A DNA stretch of 64,000 bases from Candidatus Altimarinota bacterium (GTDB lineage: Bacteria > Patescibacteriota > Gracilibacteria > BD1-5 > UBA2023), in NCBI GenBank assembly GCA_024709505.1, contig JANJWP010000005.1:56354-120353 (forward strand), in the 5' to 3' direction. Positions 37,492 to 49,711 of the stretch are shown here, piece after piece; positions within the stretch are counted from its first letter, which is position 1; the number at the start of each line of letters is the position of its first letter. The notes below the pieces were generated by a model, which saw nothing but the letters and a program-made list of their open reading frames with translations, made no database searches and had not been told where the DNA came from. Position numbers and translations under genes: made by a program.

Positions 37492-37839
37492 ATGAAAAAC
37501 ATCATTCCGGACGGAATTTCCAAATCCGAACTCGTGGAAATCCTCCGCGAACTCAAGACCTACCGGACCTTCCGGAAAAAGCTTGGAAAACGGGGAGTTT
37601 CGGCCTTTGCCGCCGAACGCTCGTGAGAAAAAACGCTCCGCGTCGAATATTTTCCTTCTTTCGAAAAGAAGGACGTCGAAAACGTCCTTTCCACCGCGTT
37701 CGGAAAGGATTACGCCGAAGGATACCGCACCGTATGGAAGGAAAACCCTTCGCTTTCGGGTGGGATACGGGTCTTTTTCGGAGACGAAATGGCCGATCTA
37801 TCCTACTCCCGCGTCGAACGCGTACTTCGGAATTCCTAA
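37492..37839 (+). CDS. atpH: ATP synthase delta-like subunit, shortened
   Basis: 115 residues, where delta/OSCP normally has ~175. The C-terminal part (SLSGGIRVFFGDEMADLSYS) matches the delta ending 'GGi.v..gd...D.S...rL'; the N-terminal helical bundle is reduced to ~75 residues. UGA 37624 is Gly (AAERSGEKTL). Identified mainly by its place between atpF and atpA. A shortened delta could still link b to the F1 crown. Stop UAA. Confidence 0.75.
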
Positions 37840-37878
37840 CGGCAAATCCCCGAGCATCCATTACCCCCTTTGTTTCCC

Positions 37879-39381
37879 ATGTCCAACAACGTACTCGACC
37901 GCATCATAGCGGACATCGAAACCCAAATCGACTCCGCCGACCTTTCCCCCGAACGCAAAAGTTCGGGTGAGGTCGTTTATCTTGGTGACGGAATCGCCAA
38001 GATCGTCGGCCTCCGCGACGTCGCGTATAATGAAGTCGTCGAATTCGAATCGGGCGCCAAGGGCGTCGCACTCAACCTCGAAGAACACTCCGTCGGCGTC
38101 GTCATCCTCTCCGGATTCGGATCGATCAAGGAAGGCGACGTCGCAAAATCCACGGGGCGCATCCTCGAAGTGCCCGTCGGACCGAACCTTCTCGGACGCG
38201 TCGTGGACGCGCTCGGAAATCCTTTGGACGGACTCGGACCGATCAAGGCCGCGGAGTTTTATCCGACCGAACGCGTGGCTTCCGGCGTCATGACCCGCAA
38301 GTCGGTTCACGAACCGATGGCCACGGGCATTAAGGCAATTGACGCCTTAGTTCCGATCGGTCGCGGACAGCGCGAGCTCATCATTGGAGACCGTCAGACC
38401 GGAAAGACCCAGATCGCCATCGATACGATCCTTAATCAAAAGGATCAGAACATGAAGTGCGTCTATGTCGCCATCGGGCAAAAGGACTCCAAGGTCGTCG
38501 CCCTCGTCGAAGAACTCAAGAAGTCCGGCGCGATGGAATACACCACCGTCGTCGTCGCGGGCGCTTCGGCTCCGGCTTCCATGCAGTGGCTCGCTCCGTA
38601 CACCGGCTGCGCCATCGGCGAATACTTCATGTTCCAAGGAGAACACGCCCTCGTCATTTACGACGACCTCACCAAGCATGCGAACGCGTACCGTGAAATG
38701 TCCCTCCTCCTCCGCCGTCCGCCAGGACGCGAAGCGTATCCGGGCGACGTTTTCTACCTCCACTCCCGCCTCCTCGAACGCGCCGCGAAATTGAATGACG
38801 ACCTCAAGGCCGGCTCCCTTACCGCGCTTCCGGTCATCGAAACCCAGGCGGGCGACGTATCGGCCTACGTTCCGACCAACGTCATCTCCATCACGGACGG
38901 TCAGATCTTCTTGGAATCCGGACTCTTCAACGCAGGCGTCAAACCGGCCATCAACGTCGGTCTCTCCGTATCCCGCGTCGGCGGATCGGCCCAAACCAAA
39001 GCCATGAAGCGCGTTGCCGGAACCCTCAAGCTCGACCTTGCGCAATTCCGCGAACTCGAAGCGTTCTCCCAGTTCGCTTCCGATCTTGACGCCGATACCC
39101 GCAAGCAGCTCGAACGGGGCAAGCGCATGGTCGAAATCCTCAAGCAGGACGTATATTCCCCCGCTTCCTTCGACAAGCAGGTCGCCCTCATTTTCGCCGG
39201 ATCACAAGGATACCTCGACGGTCTCGACGTTTCTAAAATCCGCGAATTCGAAAAGGCCCTCTCCCTCGCGCTCGACGAAGAAGGAACGACTCTCGAGGCC
39301 ATCAAGGCGTCGAAGGACCTCTCCGACGAATCCAAATCCGGACTTAAGGCGGTAATCGAAAAAGTGCTTAAGACGTTCTAA
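37879..39381 (+). CDS. atpA: ATP synthase subunit alpha (F1)
   Basis: 500 residues: [19 protein letters not shown] beta barrel start, Walker [58 protein letters not shown] and arginine-finger region [17 protein letters not shown]. Non-catalytic nucleotide-binding subunit. ATG 37879 is chosen over an upstream TTG. No UGA despite high Gly content. Confidence 0.97.
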   Translation: MSNNVLDRIIADIETQIDSADLSPERKSSGEVVYLGDGIAKIVGLRDVAYNEVVEFESGAKGVALNLEEHSVGVVILSGFGSIKEGDVAKSTGRILEVPVGPNLLGRVVDALGNPLDGLGPIKAAEFYPTERVASGVMTRKSVHEPMATGIKAIDALVPIGRGQRELIIGDRQTGKTQIAIDTILNQKDQNMKCVYVAIGQKDSKVVALVEELKKSGAMEYTTVVVAGASAPASMQWLAPYTGCAIGEYFMFQGEHALVIYDDLTKHANAYREMSLLLRRPPGREAYPGDVFYLHSRLLERAAKLNDDLKAGSLTALPVIETQAGDVSAYVPTNVISITDGQIFLESGLFNAGVKPAINVGLSVSRVGGSAQTKAMKRVAGTLKLDLAQFRELEAFSQFASDLDADTRKQLERGKRMVEILKQDVYSPASFDKQVALIFAGSQGYLDGLDVSKIREFEKALSLALDEEGTTLEAIKASKDLSDESKSGLKAVIEKVLKTF

Positions 39382-39403
39382 TTCTCTTCGGAAAACCCGC
39401 CCA

Positions 39404-40288
39404 ATGGCATCCTGAAAGGAAATCAAATCCCGCATCAAATCAGTAAAGAACACCGGGAAAATCACCAAGGCGATGGAACTCATCTCCACGGTCAAAATGA
39501 AAAAGGCGCAGGAAAGCGTCCAATCTTCCCGTCCGTTCGCGCTCGAAGCGTCCAAAATCCTCGGCATCCTTGCTGGAGAAGGCGTTTTCGAATCGTCCCC
39601 GGCAGAACCGACGGGCACGTCCCTCGTGGTTCTCGTCAGTTCCAACAAGGGACTTTGCGGCGCTTACAACATCGGCGCCTTCAAAGAGACGCTCGCGCTC
39701 ATCCGACGGCATCCCGAAACGAAGTTCGAATTCGTGACCGTTGGAAAACGCGCCCGCGAATTCGTATTGCGAACCGGAAATGCCCTCGTCGCCGACTTTT
39801 CGGACCACGTGAAAGATTCCGTATCAGTTTCGGATGCGCGGACGGTGTCCCGGTTCGTTCAGTCCGAATACCGCTCCGGAAAATACGACAAGGTCCACAT
39901 GGTATACGGACATTACGTTTCCGCCATCACCCAAAAGCCGGTTTGCCGAACCTTCTACCCGGTAAGTCGGGAGTCGGTCTTGGATTTCCTTGCGGAAATC
40001 GGCGCCAACGTCCAGATGGAAGCTTCGACCCAGCACGAAATCGAACCGTCCCCGACCCACGTCGTCACCGCGACGTTGCCGCTCATTCTCGACCTCATGA
40101 CGTTCGAACACCTGCTCGAAGCCAAAGCATCCGAGCACGCGGCTCGGATGGTGGCGATGAAAAACGCCAAGGACAGCGCCCATAAAAAAGCTTCGGCCCT
40201 TACGCTTACCTACAACAAGGCCCGCCAATCGGCCATAACCAAGGAAATCACCGAAATCGTCTCCGGAGTCGAATCGATGAAAGAATAG
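39404..40288 (+). CDS. atpG: ATP synthase subunit gamma (F1 rotor)
   Basis: 294 residues: N-terminal rotor helix MASGKEIKSRIKSVKNTGKI and C-terminal helix ARMVAMKNAKDSAHKKASAL...KARQSAITKEITEIV, with the Rossmann-like middle (SSNKGLCGAYN). UGA 39413 is Gly at residue 4; otherwise the conserved N-terminal helix could only start at an internal Met (MELIS), losing 23 residues. Last gene of the first ATP synthase block; a strong terminator follows. Stop UAG. Confidence 0.95.
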
Positions 40289-40301
40289 CTGCTCGAATAC
40301 G

Positions 40302-40329
40302 AAAACCCCCGCCCGACGCGGGGGTTTTT
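40302..40329 (+). terminator. terminator after atpG
   Basis: AAAACCCCCGC-CCGAC-GCGGGGGTTTTT; separates the alpha/gamma block from atpD. Confidence 0.9.
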
Positions 40330-40374
40330 CAAATCCGACTTGAACCGAAAGAACGGACAAGTACATTTCGACGC

Positions 40375-40785
40375 ATGAAAAAACTCCTGGTACATACCGA
40401 CGGGGGCGCCCGGGGAAACCCCGGTCCCGCCGGAATCGGCGTATACATTACCGATGCCGAACGAAAGCCCGTCGAAGCGCGGTACAAGTATTTGGGCGAA
40501 ACGACCAATAACGTCGCCGAATACACCGGAGCCTATTTGGGCATCAAACGCGCCATCGAATTGGGCGCCGACGAAATCGAACTCCTCGCCGATTCGAAAC
40601 TGGTCATCGAACAGCTCTCGGGAAATTACAAGGTAAAAAACGAATCGCTCAAAACCCTCCATTCCCAGATTCGGAGCCTCATATCCGAATGGGGATGATC
40701 CATTGCATTCACGCACATCCGCCGAGAAAAAAACAAAGAAGCCGACCGCCTCTCGAACGTCGCCATGGACGAAGGGACGAGATAA
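40375..40785 (+). CDS. rnhA: ribonuclease HI family
   Basis: 136 residues: HTDGGARGNPGPAGIG (first catalytic Asp), NNVAEYTGAYLGIKRAIELG (Glu), LLADSKLVIEQLSGNYKVKN (Asp) and FTHIRREKNKEADRLSNVAM (last acidic residue). Cleaves RNA of RNA/DNA hybrids. UGA 40696 is Gly and lets the frame reach the fourth catalytic residue; standard translation would yield a dead enzyme. Stop UAA 40783. Confidence 0.93.
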
Positions 40786-40793
40786 GAGAAAAG

Positions 40794-40821
40794 TTGATTT
40801 TTCGTCTTTTTTTTCTATCAT
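40794..40821 (+). promoter_or_regulatory. promoter of secreted Cys-rich protein gene
   Basis: TTGATT (40794-40799), 16 nt, TATCAT (40816-40821). Confidence 0.55.
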
Positions 40822-40884
40822 TCGAAGCAAACCGGGGCGGACGCCCCAACGTTCGCAAACCTTCCGCATCTTACCGCCCACCTC

Positions 40885-41427
40885 ATGTCCTTGCGTCGCC
40901 CCATTCTCTCCGGAGTTGCGTTTTTCACTACCGTATGCCTGCTTTCGGTTGGCTACGCGGCATGGACGAACCTCGACCGAAACGCCGCATCCAGTGGACA
41001 AGCCCTTACCTCTTCGATGATGCAGGGGGTTATCGACAACTTGAACGACCTCAACGCCCGGGTTGCTTCGATTACGACGGGAAGCTGTCCTACCGGAATG
41101 ACGAAGGTCGGAGACTTTTGCATCGACAATACCGCCGTTACCGATTCGGCCGGAGAAGACCAAAAAATGGCGATGCAGCGATGCGTCGGGCAAAACAAAC
41201 GGCTTTGCAGTTTCGGCGAATACAAACAGGCATGGGTGTCGAACAATTCGTTCATCTGCCCGAGCGGAGTCGGACGGTACGTTACTTCCGAAATATTTGC
41301 CGAATGAGCGAGGCAGTTGGTAACCTTCGAGTGCGGAAATTGTTCTTCATCGGCAAACTGATGCATTTGATGAAACGGAATCGGCGCCGATTCCACCGAC
41401 AAATCCCGTTGCTGCCTGAATCCTTAG
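40885..41427 (+). CDS. secreted Cys-rich protein, FGE/C-type-lectin-like fragment
   Basis: 180 residues. N-terminal signal/anchor helix (ILSGVAFFTTVCLLSVGYAAW), a helical linker, then CPTGMTKVGDFCIDNTA and RLCSFGEYKQAW, which resemble the start of the FGE-type domain of the 14908 protein (CPTGFVKVPGS...FCLAKYE). Ten or so Cys suggest disulphides, for which the VKOR at 57033 is available. Four UGA=Gly (41305, 41359, 41368, 41371), two adjacent. Probably a small surface protein of the same broad class. Stop UAG. Confidence 0.65.
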
Positions 41428-41446
41428 CGAATGGTTCAATCCTCCG

Positions 41447-41478
41447 AACCGCGAAAATAAAAAATTCGCGGTTTTTTA
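41447..41478 (+). terminator. terminator of secreted protein gene
   Basis: AACCGCGAA (41447-41455) pairs with TTCGCGGTT (41465-41473), then TTTT. Confidence 0.75.
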
Positions 41479-41488
41479 TCGGAATCTC

Positions 41489-41517
41489 TTGAAAAAGGAA
41501 AAACGCAAGGATACAAT
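41489..41517 (+). promoter_or_regulatory. promoter of lipoprotein gene
   Basis: TTGAAA (41489-41494), 17 nt, TACAAT (41512-41517). Confidence 0.75.
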
Positions 41518-41546
41518 CCGTCCGCCTTATTCCTTTTTTCCCAAAG

Positions 41547-41981
41547 ATGCAGCTGAAAAAAACCCTCCCCCTCCTCATCATCGCCGGAGCCACCCTCGCT
41601 TCCTGCACGAAGCCGACAGAAGAAGCCATTCCTTTGCCGATGGTTCTTCCCGAAAACGTAACGCCCGCCGAAAACGATTCCCCATCGGCCGAAACCGCCA
41701 CTCCGGGAACCAGCGTCGAACAAGCCGTTCCTGCCGCATCGGGAGCCATTGACGTGAGCGCTTCCGGCGCTTCCGCCACCGTCAATGCCGACGGATCGAC
41801 AAACGTCTCCGCCGATGGAAACTCGGTAACGACCTCCGTTGACGGAACCATGTCCGTCTCGTCTCCAGAGACCGGAACCATGACCGTAGGCAATGGTCAA
41901 ATGGCTGCCCCGGGCGTCAACATGGGCACGGACGGATCGGTAACCGTGGATGCCGGAGCCGCTGCCGGAATGGAACAGTAA
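41547..41981 (+). CDS. Thr/Ser/Ala-rich lipoprotein
   Basis: 144 residues. Lipoprotein signal peptide MQLKKTLPLLIIAGATLASC with lipobox LASC; the mature part is low-complexity (T, S, A, G, V) with a repeated 'VSADGNSV/VNADGSTNV' pattern and no fold recognised. Likely a surface-anchored, partly disordered protein. Own promoter. No UGA. A second lipoprotein of the same style is at 49712. Confidence 0.7.
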   Translation: MQLKKTLPLLIIAGATLASCTKPTEEAIPLPMVLPENVTPAENDSPSAETATPGTSVEQAVPAASGAIDVSASGASATVNADGSTNVSADGNSVTTSVDGTMSVSSPETGTMTVGNGQMAAPGVNMGTDGSVTVDAGAAAGMEQ

Positions 41982-43514
<1,533 letters not shown>

Positions 43515-43523
43515 TTTCCCTCC

Positions 43524-43913
43524 ATGCGAAACGCTTCTTCCGCATTTCAAAATTCGAATCCGTCTCCGGAAAAAGGGAGCGGATTCGAAGAGGTTCGGAA
43601 TCGTTTTCTTCTTCAATACCGGCGGATATCGACCATTGACCTCCTTCTTGAATACGAGGAAAGAATCCGGGTTTTCCGCGAATTCGGATACTACGGGGAG
43701 GCAAAAATCCTCGAAGACGGAAAACGCATTTGGAATGATTTGCTTCCCCAAATTGGAGAAGAACGGTTTCGAGAAGAGCTCGTAATGACCCTCGCTCTCG
43801 CCTTTCATTCCTCCTTCGTCATCATTTCAAAAAAAGGCGTAAAAAACCCTAAAGACGCCGCTCAAATTCAAGCGGACATCCGACGGACTTCCACTTCCCT
43901 GCTCGAACAATAA
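43524..43913 (+). CDS. hypothetical protein between atpD and atpC
   Basis: 129 residues, soluble, largely helical (LLQYRRISTIDLLLEYEERIRV, ELVMTLALAFHSSFVIIS). Starts 9 nt after atpD and ends 11 nt before atpC, so it is tightly inside the operon; such an insertion is not part of the standard atp order. No motif recognised. Could be an assembly helper or a regulator of the synthase, or merely a passenger. No UGA. Confidence 0.6.
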   Translation: MRNASSAFQNSNPSPEKGSGFEEVRNRFLLQYRRISTIDLLLEYEERIRVFREFGYYGEAKILEDGKRIWNDLLPQIGEERFREELVMTLALAFHSSFVIISKKGVKNPKDAAQIQADIRRTSTSLLEQ

Positions 43914-43924
43914 ACGTTTTCGCC

Positions 43925-44338
43925 ATGCGCTTTTCCCTCATTTCCATTACGAAAAAGGTGCTCGAACTCCCCCATGCGGAGTCCGTAACCCTTCCTACGA
44001 AAACCGGAACCATTACCGTGCTCGACCATCACGAACCGCTCGTAGCCGCGCTAACACCGGGAATTCTGTCGCTCGTTTCCGAAGGCAAGACCCAAACCTT
44101 CGCCATTGGCGGAGGAGTCGTTGAAACCGACGGAAAAAGCCTTTCGGTCTTAGCCGACATGGTCGAAGCTGGAGGAGCCGTCGATTCCGAAGAAGCGAAC
44201 CGCCGCAAGGAAGATGCCGCGAGACTCCTGAAGGAGGCCCGAGAAGCCGGAACCGTGGACATGGCCGCCCTCATCGCCCTTGAAGAAGAATACATGAAGG
44301 AAGAGGCGCGGGTGAAGTTGGCGTCGGGGACGTTATAA
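43925..44338 (+). CDS. atpC: ATP synthase subunit epsilon (F1)
   Basis: 137 residues: beta-sandwich (VLELPHAESVTLPTKTGTITVLDHHEPLVAAL, shown here in part: TKTGTITVLDHHEPLVAAL) with FAIGGGVVETDGKSLSVLAD, and C-terminal helical hairpin EEANRRKEDAARLLKEA. Couples gamma to the c ring and restrains hydrolysis. Closes the second ATP synthase block. No UGA. Stop UAA. Confidence 0.92.
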   Translation: MRFSLISITKKVLELPHAESVTLPTKTGTITVLDHHEPLVAALTPGILSLVSEGKTQTFAIGGGVVETDGKSLSVLADMVEAGGAVDSEEANRRKEDAARLLKEAREAGTVDMAALIALEEEYMKEEARVKLASGTL

Positions 44339-44356
44339 AATCAACTGAAAATTGAC

Positions 44357-44396
44357 ATAATTCCCACGAATGGTACCATTCGTGGGAATTATTTTG
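44357..44396 (+). terminator. perfect palindromic terminator after atpC
   Basis: 16-bp stem ATAATTCCCACGAATG with loop GTAC, then TTTT. Flanked by TTGACA (44352) and TTGACT (44394), so it may also shape the promoter of the next gene, whose ATG is only 14 nt away. Confidence 0.75.
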
Positions 44397-44409
44397 ACTC
44401 CGTCGTTTC

Positions 44410-45078
44410 ATGAAACACTCCCTTCTTCGCGACCTTTGGCCGTCCATCCAAAAATCCGCGGTTGCCGGAATATTTTTCACTACGACCGCCGTACTTACCG
44501 GCGTAGCATACGCGGCGCTTTCTTCTGGACTTTCGGTTTCGGACAAGACCGTCTCCGGCGGAGGCGGAACGCTTTCCGCAACGTCGTGGAATCGTCTCGT
44601 CGATTCCGTCTTGGAACTTGATGCGCGAACGGCGGCGATAAGCTCGGGGAAAGTCGTGAACGTTACCTTCCGAACCGATTGCACAAGAGTCAATCTCCCA
44701 GTATCTTCCAGCGTAACCTTGACGAGTTTTACGGTGGATAAAAAAAGATCGGATACCACTTTGTTGATACAAGGAAGCATTTCCGGATGGGGAAATTATT
44801 CATGAGAAATCACTCAGGGCTGGAAGCTCGGCTCGTGAACCGAAGCAATCTGACAAGGAGTGATGTACGACGAAAATTCCCATGGAAAAACGTTTCCGAC
44901 AATGGCCGTAATTTCCGGACATTCCACTACCGGCCCGCAAACGCTGACATTTCGGTATTACGCGGTTAATGGCGATACCGGAAATCGTCCGTTCGTCAAT
45001 TACAATCCGAATGCGAGTGACGATGCCCGTCTCGCCCAAACCTGTTCCGTATACACGGTTTGGGAAATCGCTCCGTAA
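44410..45078 (+). CDS. secreted beta-rich protein, paralog 1
   Basis: 222 residues. N-terminal signal/anchor helix (SAVAGIFFTTTAVLTGVAYAA), then SVSDKTVSGGGGTLSATSWN and a C-terminal beta domain with WGNYSGEITQGWKLGSGTEA, GHSTTGPQTLTFRYY and DARLAQTCSVYTVWEI. Two Cys (FRTDCTR and TCSVY) may pair. Three UGA=Gly (44800, 44845, 44860). Same architecture as the next gene: a tandem duplication. The fold recalls tail-fibre or pilus-tip domains; function unknown. Confidence 0.65.
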
Positions 45079-45122
45079 GATGCCGTTTTAAACGGCTCCA
45101 TAACCCCGTAAAAAAAATCAAC

Positions 45123-45911
45123 ATGCGTAATGCCGTTTCAAAAATTTCCGAACCCCTGATTCGCGGGGGCGTTTTCGGGATCTCCGCGACCGCGGCTGCG
45201 GCGATCATTTCCATTGCTTACGCGGCAGTTCCATGGTGATCCTTGCCGCAAGTCACGGGAACGAGCACTTTAAGCTCCCAGGCATGGAACGATTTAGTCT
45301 CGCACGTGAACCAGTCCGTCAAGCAAACGAGTGAAACGATCGTAGTCAGCAGCGACAATGTGGGGATAGGCAATCCGTCGCCTTGACAGAAGCTCTCCGT
45401 AGCCGGAACCGTGGAATCGACTTCTGGGGGATTCAAATTTCCGGACGGTTCGGTTCAGACCACTTCAGCAGTGTCCGCGGGAAAAATCTTAAACGTCACG
45501 GTTCATCGAGATTGCACGAGACGAACGATGACCGCCGCAAATTCAATAACGATGATTTCATTTAACGTGGATAAGAAATCCGCTTCGAGCACGCTTCTCA
45601 TTGATTGATCCATTGCCGGATGGGGATCGCGTTCATGAAGCATGAATCAGGGATGGAAACTCGGATCTGGCAATGAGTCCATAGCACAGCCTCTCATGTA
45701 TGAAGCGAATCATCATAGCCGAATTTATTCGACAAAAACCATTATAACGGGACATACGACAACCGGATCCCAAAACCTGGTATTCCGTTATTTTACGAAC
45801 AACGGCTCAACGGGCGATACTCCATTTTCAACCAATAATCCGAATTCCACCGACGACGTCCGTCTTGCTCAAACCTGTTCGACGTACAGCGTAACCGAAA
45901 TCGGACAATAA
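45123..45911 (+). CDS. secreted beta-rich protein, paralog 2
   Basis: 262 residues; signal/anchor (FGISATAAAAIISIAYAAVPW), a 'SQAWNDLVSHVNQS' segment, a fibre-like stretch NVGIGNPSPGQKLSVAGTVE and GGFKFPDGSVQTTSA (typical of phage-tail-like proteins), then the same C-terminal domain as paralog 1 (HRDCTR, GWGSRSGSMNQGWKLGSG, GHTTTGSQNLVFRYF, DVRLAQTCSTYSV). Four UGA=Gly (45237, 45387, 45606, 45633 approx.). Follows paralog 1 by 44 nt and ends in a large palindromic terminator. Confidence 0.65.
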
Positions 45912-45915
45912 TGGC

Positions 45916-45953
45916 GGTTTAAAAAAACAGGGGATCCCCTGTTTTTTTAAACC
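45916..45953. terminator. 38-nt perfect palindrome, bidirectional terminator
   Basis: Centre GGGGATCCCC flanked by AAAAAAACA/TGTTTTTTT and GGTTT/AAACC; the UAA of convergent hflX lies inside. Confidence 0.9.
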
Positions 45954-47167
45954 CTAAGCTCCTCCGCCACCCTCTTCTTCAACCGTTCCAAGCCTTCCCC
46001 GCTCCAAGCCGATACGAATTCGGGGTGGGGAAGAAGTTTTTCAAAAGGCGAAGCCGGTTGGATGCCTTCCAGGTTTTGCGAAATTTTTCCATCAGCAACC
46101 GCCGAAGCCATTTTCAGTTCCATGAGACGTTCGGGAGAGCACGCATCGGTCTTATTGAACACGAGGAGCCGTTTTTGCTTCGCGCCGATGGCGTCGAGCG
46201 TTCGGGTCACGATTCCTATTTTTTCATACACCTTTGGATCCCCGGCATCGACTACGTGCAAAAGCAAATCCGATTCGATGGAGTCTTCGAGGGTCGAAGA
46301 AAACGCCGCGATCAAGTCAGGGGGAAGGTCGCGAATGAATCCGATCGTGTCGTTTACGAGAATTTCGGTTCCGCGCATTTCCGCCCAATCGACTTTCTCC
46401 GTTCCATCCATCAAAAGACTCCCCGGCGGAACGTACATTTTCCCCACGCTCGTTCCGAGAGTGGCGAAAAGCTTGTCTTCGGCCAACACTCCTTTGTGGG
46501 TCAGCGCGTTCATGAGCGTTGATTTTCCGGCATTGGTATACCCCACGATTCCCACGGTGGACAATCCCACGCGCTTCCGGTGTTTCCGGTGTTCGGCGCG
46601 GACTTTTTCGTACGTTTTCAGGCGCTCCTTGATGTCTTCGGTTTTTTCGCGGAGGTGCCGTTTCATGATTTCGGTATTCGTCTCGCCGATTCCGCGGGCC
46701 CCCGAAGCGCCGCCCTTGGAACCGCCTCCTTGCCTTGAAAGTTCCATTCCCATGCCGAAAATGCGCGGCCCCATGTGTTTGATGGAAGCGAGTTCGATCT
46801 GCAATCGTGACTCGGGCGAATTCGCATGGAGCGAAAAGATCTTCAAAATGAGATCGACGCGATCCCATGCCTGCATCTTGGATTTCTTCTTTCGGAGTTC
46901 CTCGTTAACGCGGTAAATCTGGGCGGGTTTCAAAATGTTGCCGATCACGAGGAGTTCGGCTCAAAGTTCTTCGCCCGCGGCAATGAGCTCTTCCAATTTT
47001 CCCGATCCCACGTACGTCGAATAATCCGGCGAATCGCGTTTTTGCACCCGTTTTACCACGGTAATTCCCCCATAAGTCGAAACGAGCGATTCAAGTTCGG
47101 CCATGCGGGCTTCGAGGTCTTCTTTCGGGACGTTTGCCGGAGCGATGTCAACGATGACGGTTTTCAT
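45947..47167 (-). CDS. hflX: ribosome-associated GTPase HflX
   Basis: 406 residues: N-terminal glycine-loop domain (YGGITVVKRVQKRDSPDYST, YVGSGKLEEL), HflX motif GMGMELSRQGGGSKGGASGA and GETNTEIMKRHLREK, G1 GYTNAGKST, G3 NDTIGFIRDLP, G4 FNKTD. Splits stalled ribosomes. UGA 46961 is Gly in EELGAELLVIGN. ATG 47167 is chosen since a promoter (TTGTTT, 16 nt, TATGCT) ends just upstream and overlaps the other ATG (47179). Confidence 0.92.
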
Positions 47168-47192
47168 GAATTCGAGCATATCCCGCTTCGGA

Positions 47193-47219
47193 CAAAAAAC
47201 AAGACCGCGTAAGCGGTCT
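47193..47219 (-). terminator. terminator of topA
   Basis: On minus AGACCGC-TTAC-GCGGTCT followed by TTGTTTTTTG; 72 nt after the topA stop. Confidence 0.8.
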
Positions 47220-47290
47220 CGTTGTGCGATTGTGGCAATCGTTTCCAGCAATTCACCCATTGGGCACGGGTAGGCAGGATGCGGTCGCAA

Positions 47291-49558
47291 TTATCCCATC
47301 GGATCCGGCGGAAGCGGGATTTCCCCTTCCGGAACGCCCTTGGATTCCCCTTCCTCTTGCACGTCTTTCACCGCGTCCTTGGGCAAGTTTTTCGCATTCT
47401 TGCATTCGGGATAATTCGAGCATGCGAGAAACGGTCCCCTCTTCGAGGTTTTTACGACCATTTTCCCCTTTCCGCATTCCGAACACGTCTCACCGCCGAA
47501 TTTTTCCTCGAGGGCCTGGATTTTCGGATCGGGAATTTTTCCAATCCACTTGACCTCCGGGTACAGGCTTGACGCGAGAAACGGACCGAAACGGCTGCTT
47601 TTCACGACGATGGTGCCTCCGGCCGGACAGGGCTTTCCTTCGTATTCTTCCTTGAGTGCGGCGAGACGTTCGGCTTCGCCGGGCTTGACGATGTTTTCGA
47701 TGAACGAACACGCTGGATAATTGGAACAGCCGATGAAGCGTCCCGATTTTGAGAACTTATAGACGAGCTCGCTTCCGCAATCCGGACATTCGCGGCCGAC
47801 TTTTTCTTGCACCTTTCCTTTTTCTTCGGTCGCGGCGAGCAAGCGCGCGGAAAATCCTTGGTAGAATTCCCCGAGCATCGCCTGCCATTCGAGTTCCCCG
47901 CGGGAAACCTTGTCGAATTCCTCTTCGACGTTCGCCGTGAACTTGTAGTTCATCATTTCCGGGAAGCGCTGTTCGAGAAAGTCGTTCACCGTGAAGGCGA
48001 TGTCGGTGGGCGCGAGCTTCTTTTCGACCTTTTCGACGTACCCACGTTCGACGATGGTCGAAATGGTCGGCGCATAGGTCGAGGGGCGTCCGATGCCTTC
48101 GGCTTCAAGCTTCTTGACGAGGGCGGCTTCCGTATAGCGCGCGGGCGGCCTCGTGAAGGTTTGGGTTCCCGATATCCCCTTAGAGCGAAGCGTTTCTCCT
48201 TCGGCGACGAACGGCAACGATTTGGAATCTTCGTTTTCTTCTTCGTCGGTACCTTCGACGTAGAGCTTCATGAATCCGGCAAAACGGACGACTTCGCCCT
48301 TGGCCAGCCATTCTTGCGAAGACGCTGATGCCGGAATGAAATGGTACGTCGTGGTTTCAACGAGAGCTTCCTTCATCTGCGAAGCGACGGTGCGTTCCCA
48401 AATGAGGCGGTAGAGACGGAGCTCCGGTCCTTCGAGACCGCAATTCTCCGGAGTTTTGTCGATATATGCCGGACGGATGGCTTCGTGGGCCTCTTGGGCG
48501 TTCGCCTGCTTAGTCTTATATTTGCGTCCGCCGGGAAGCGAATATTCGCTTCCGAACGTCGATTCGATGTACGTTTTCGCAGCGGCAATCGCAAAGTCGG
48601 AAAGGTTTACCGAGTCGGTACGCATATAGGTGATATGCCCGTTTTGGTAGAGCGACTGCGCGACGCTCATGGTCTGCCCCACCGACATTCAAAGCTTGCG
48701 CGACGCTTCTTGTTGGAGCGTCGAAGTCGTGAACGGAGCCCCGGGAACGCGGGCACCTTCCTTTTTTTCCGACGCGTCGAGACGGAAGTCCGCCGAAAGC
48801 GGAATTTCTATACGGACGTTTCCTTTCTTGTCCTTTTTCTCTTTGGCACCCCCCATATCGGCGCCCACGTCCGAAAGGAGCGCCATGGCTTCTTCGCGGT
48901 TTTTGGGTTGGAAATTCTTTCCGCCGATCTTCGCGAGTTCGATTTCGAATTCGGTACCGTCGGAAGCCGATACGAGAGCTTTGAGCTTCCATCCTTCTTC
49001 TGGGACGAACGCCCGGATTTCGCGTTCGCGTTCGACGATGAGTTTCACCGCGACCGATTGGACCCGACCGGCCGAAAGCCCCTGCTTGATTTTCGTCCAT
49101 AAAACGGGCGAAATCTGAAAACCAACGAGACGATCGAGTACGCGGCGGGACTGCTGGGCATTAACGAGATCCATGTCGATGCGGCGGGGATTTTTTACCG
49201 CGTGCTCGATGGCGCCCTTGGTAATTTCGTGGAACACGATGCGCGAGACTTCCTTCGAATCAAGTCCGAGGGCTTCGCACAGATGCCAGCCTATCGCTTC
49301 CCCTTCGCGGTCCTCGTCCGTCGCTATCCAGACCTTTTCCGATTCCTTGGCGAGCTTTTTCAGTTCCGAAACCGTTTTTTTCTTCTCTTCGCTCACGACG
49401 TAGCTCGGTTTGAATCCGGCGGCAATGTCGATTCCGAGATTTTTCTTTTCCAAATCGCGGATATGCCCCATGGAGGCCTTGACCGTAAAGTCTTTTCCGA
49501 GGTATTTTTCAATGGTCTTTCCTTTAGCGGGAGACTCGACGATAACGAGGTTTTTCAT
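47291..49558 (-). CDS. topA: DNA topoisomerase I
   Basis: 755 residues: Toprim IVESPAKGKTIEKYLG and ATDEDREGEAIGWH, active-site Tyr in GHITYMRTDSVNLS, AHEAIRPAY, GIGRPSTYAPTIS. C-terminus has three zinc-ribbon repeats; the first (CPDC...CSNYPAC) and third (CSEC...CSNYPEC) keep their Cys, the middle one (CPAGG...ASSLYPEV) has lost most. UGA 48689 is Gly (ASRKLGMSVGQT) and joins the two halves. ATG 49558 matches the usual MKNLVIVESP start. Relaxes negative supercoils. Confidence 0.96.
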
Positions 49559-49655
49559 GGGATGCGGCAAGGTTTGTGGTTCCGGCGGAAGAGTCCGTTC
49601 GGCCATTCGTTTCGGGCGGCAGGGTATGGGCACCAAGACCGAAAGTCAAAACTTT

Positions 49656-49684
49656 TTGCACCTTATTATGCCTCCGGATATACT
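49656..49684 (+). promoter_or_regulatory. promoter of lipoprotein gene
   Basis: TTGCAC (49656-49661), 17 nt, TATACT (49679-49684). Confidence 0.7.
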
Positions 49685-49711
49685 TCTTGGCGACATTTCA
49701 CCCCCGTTTCC

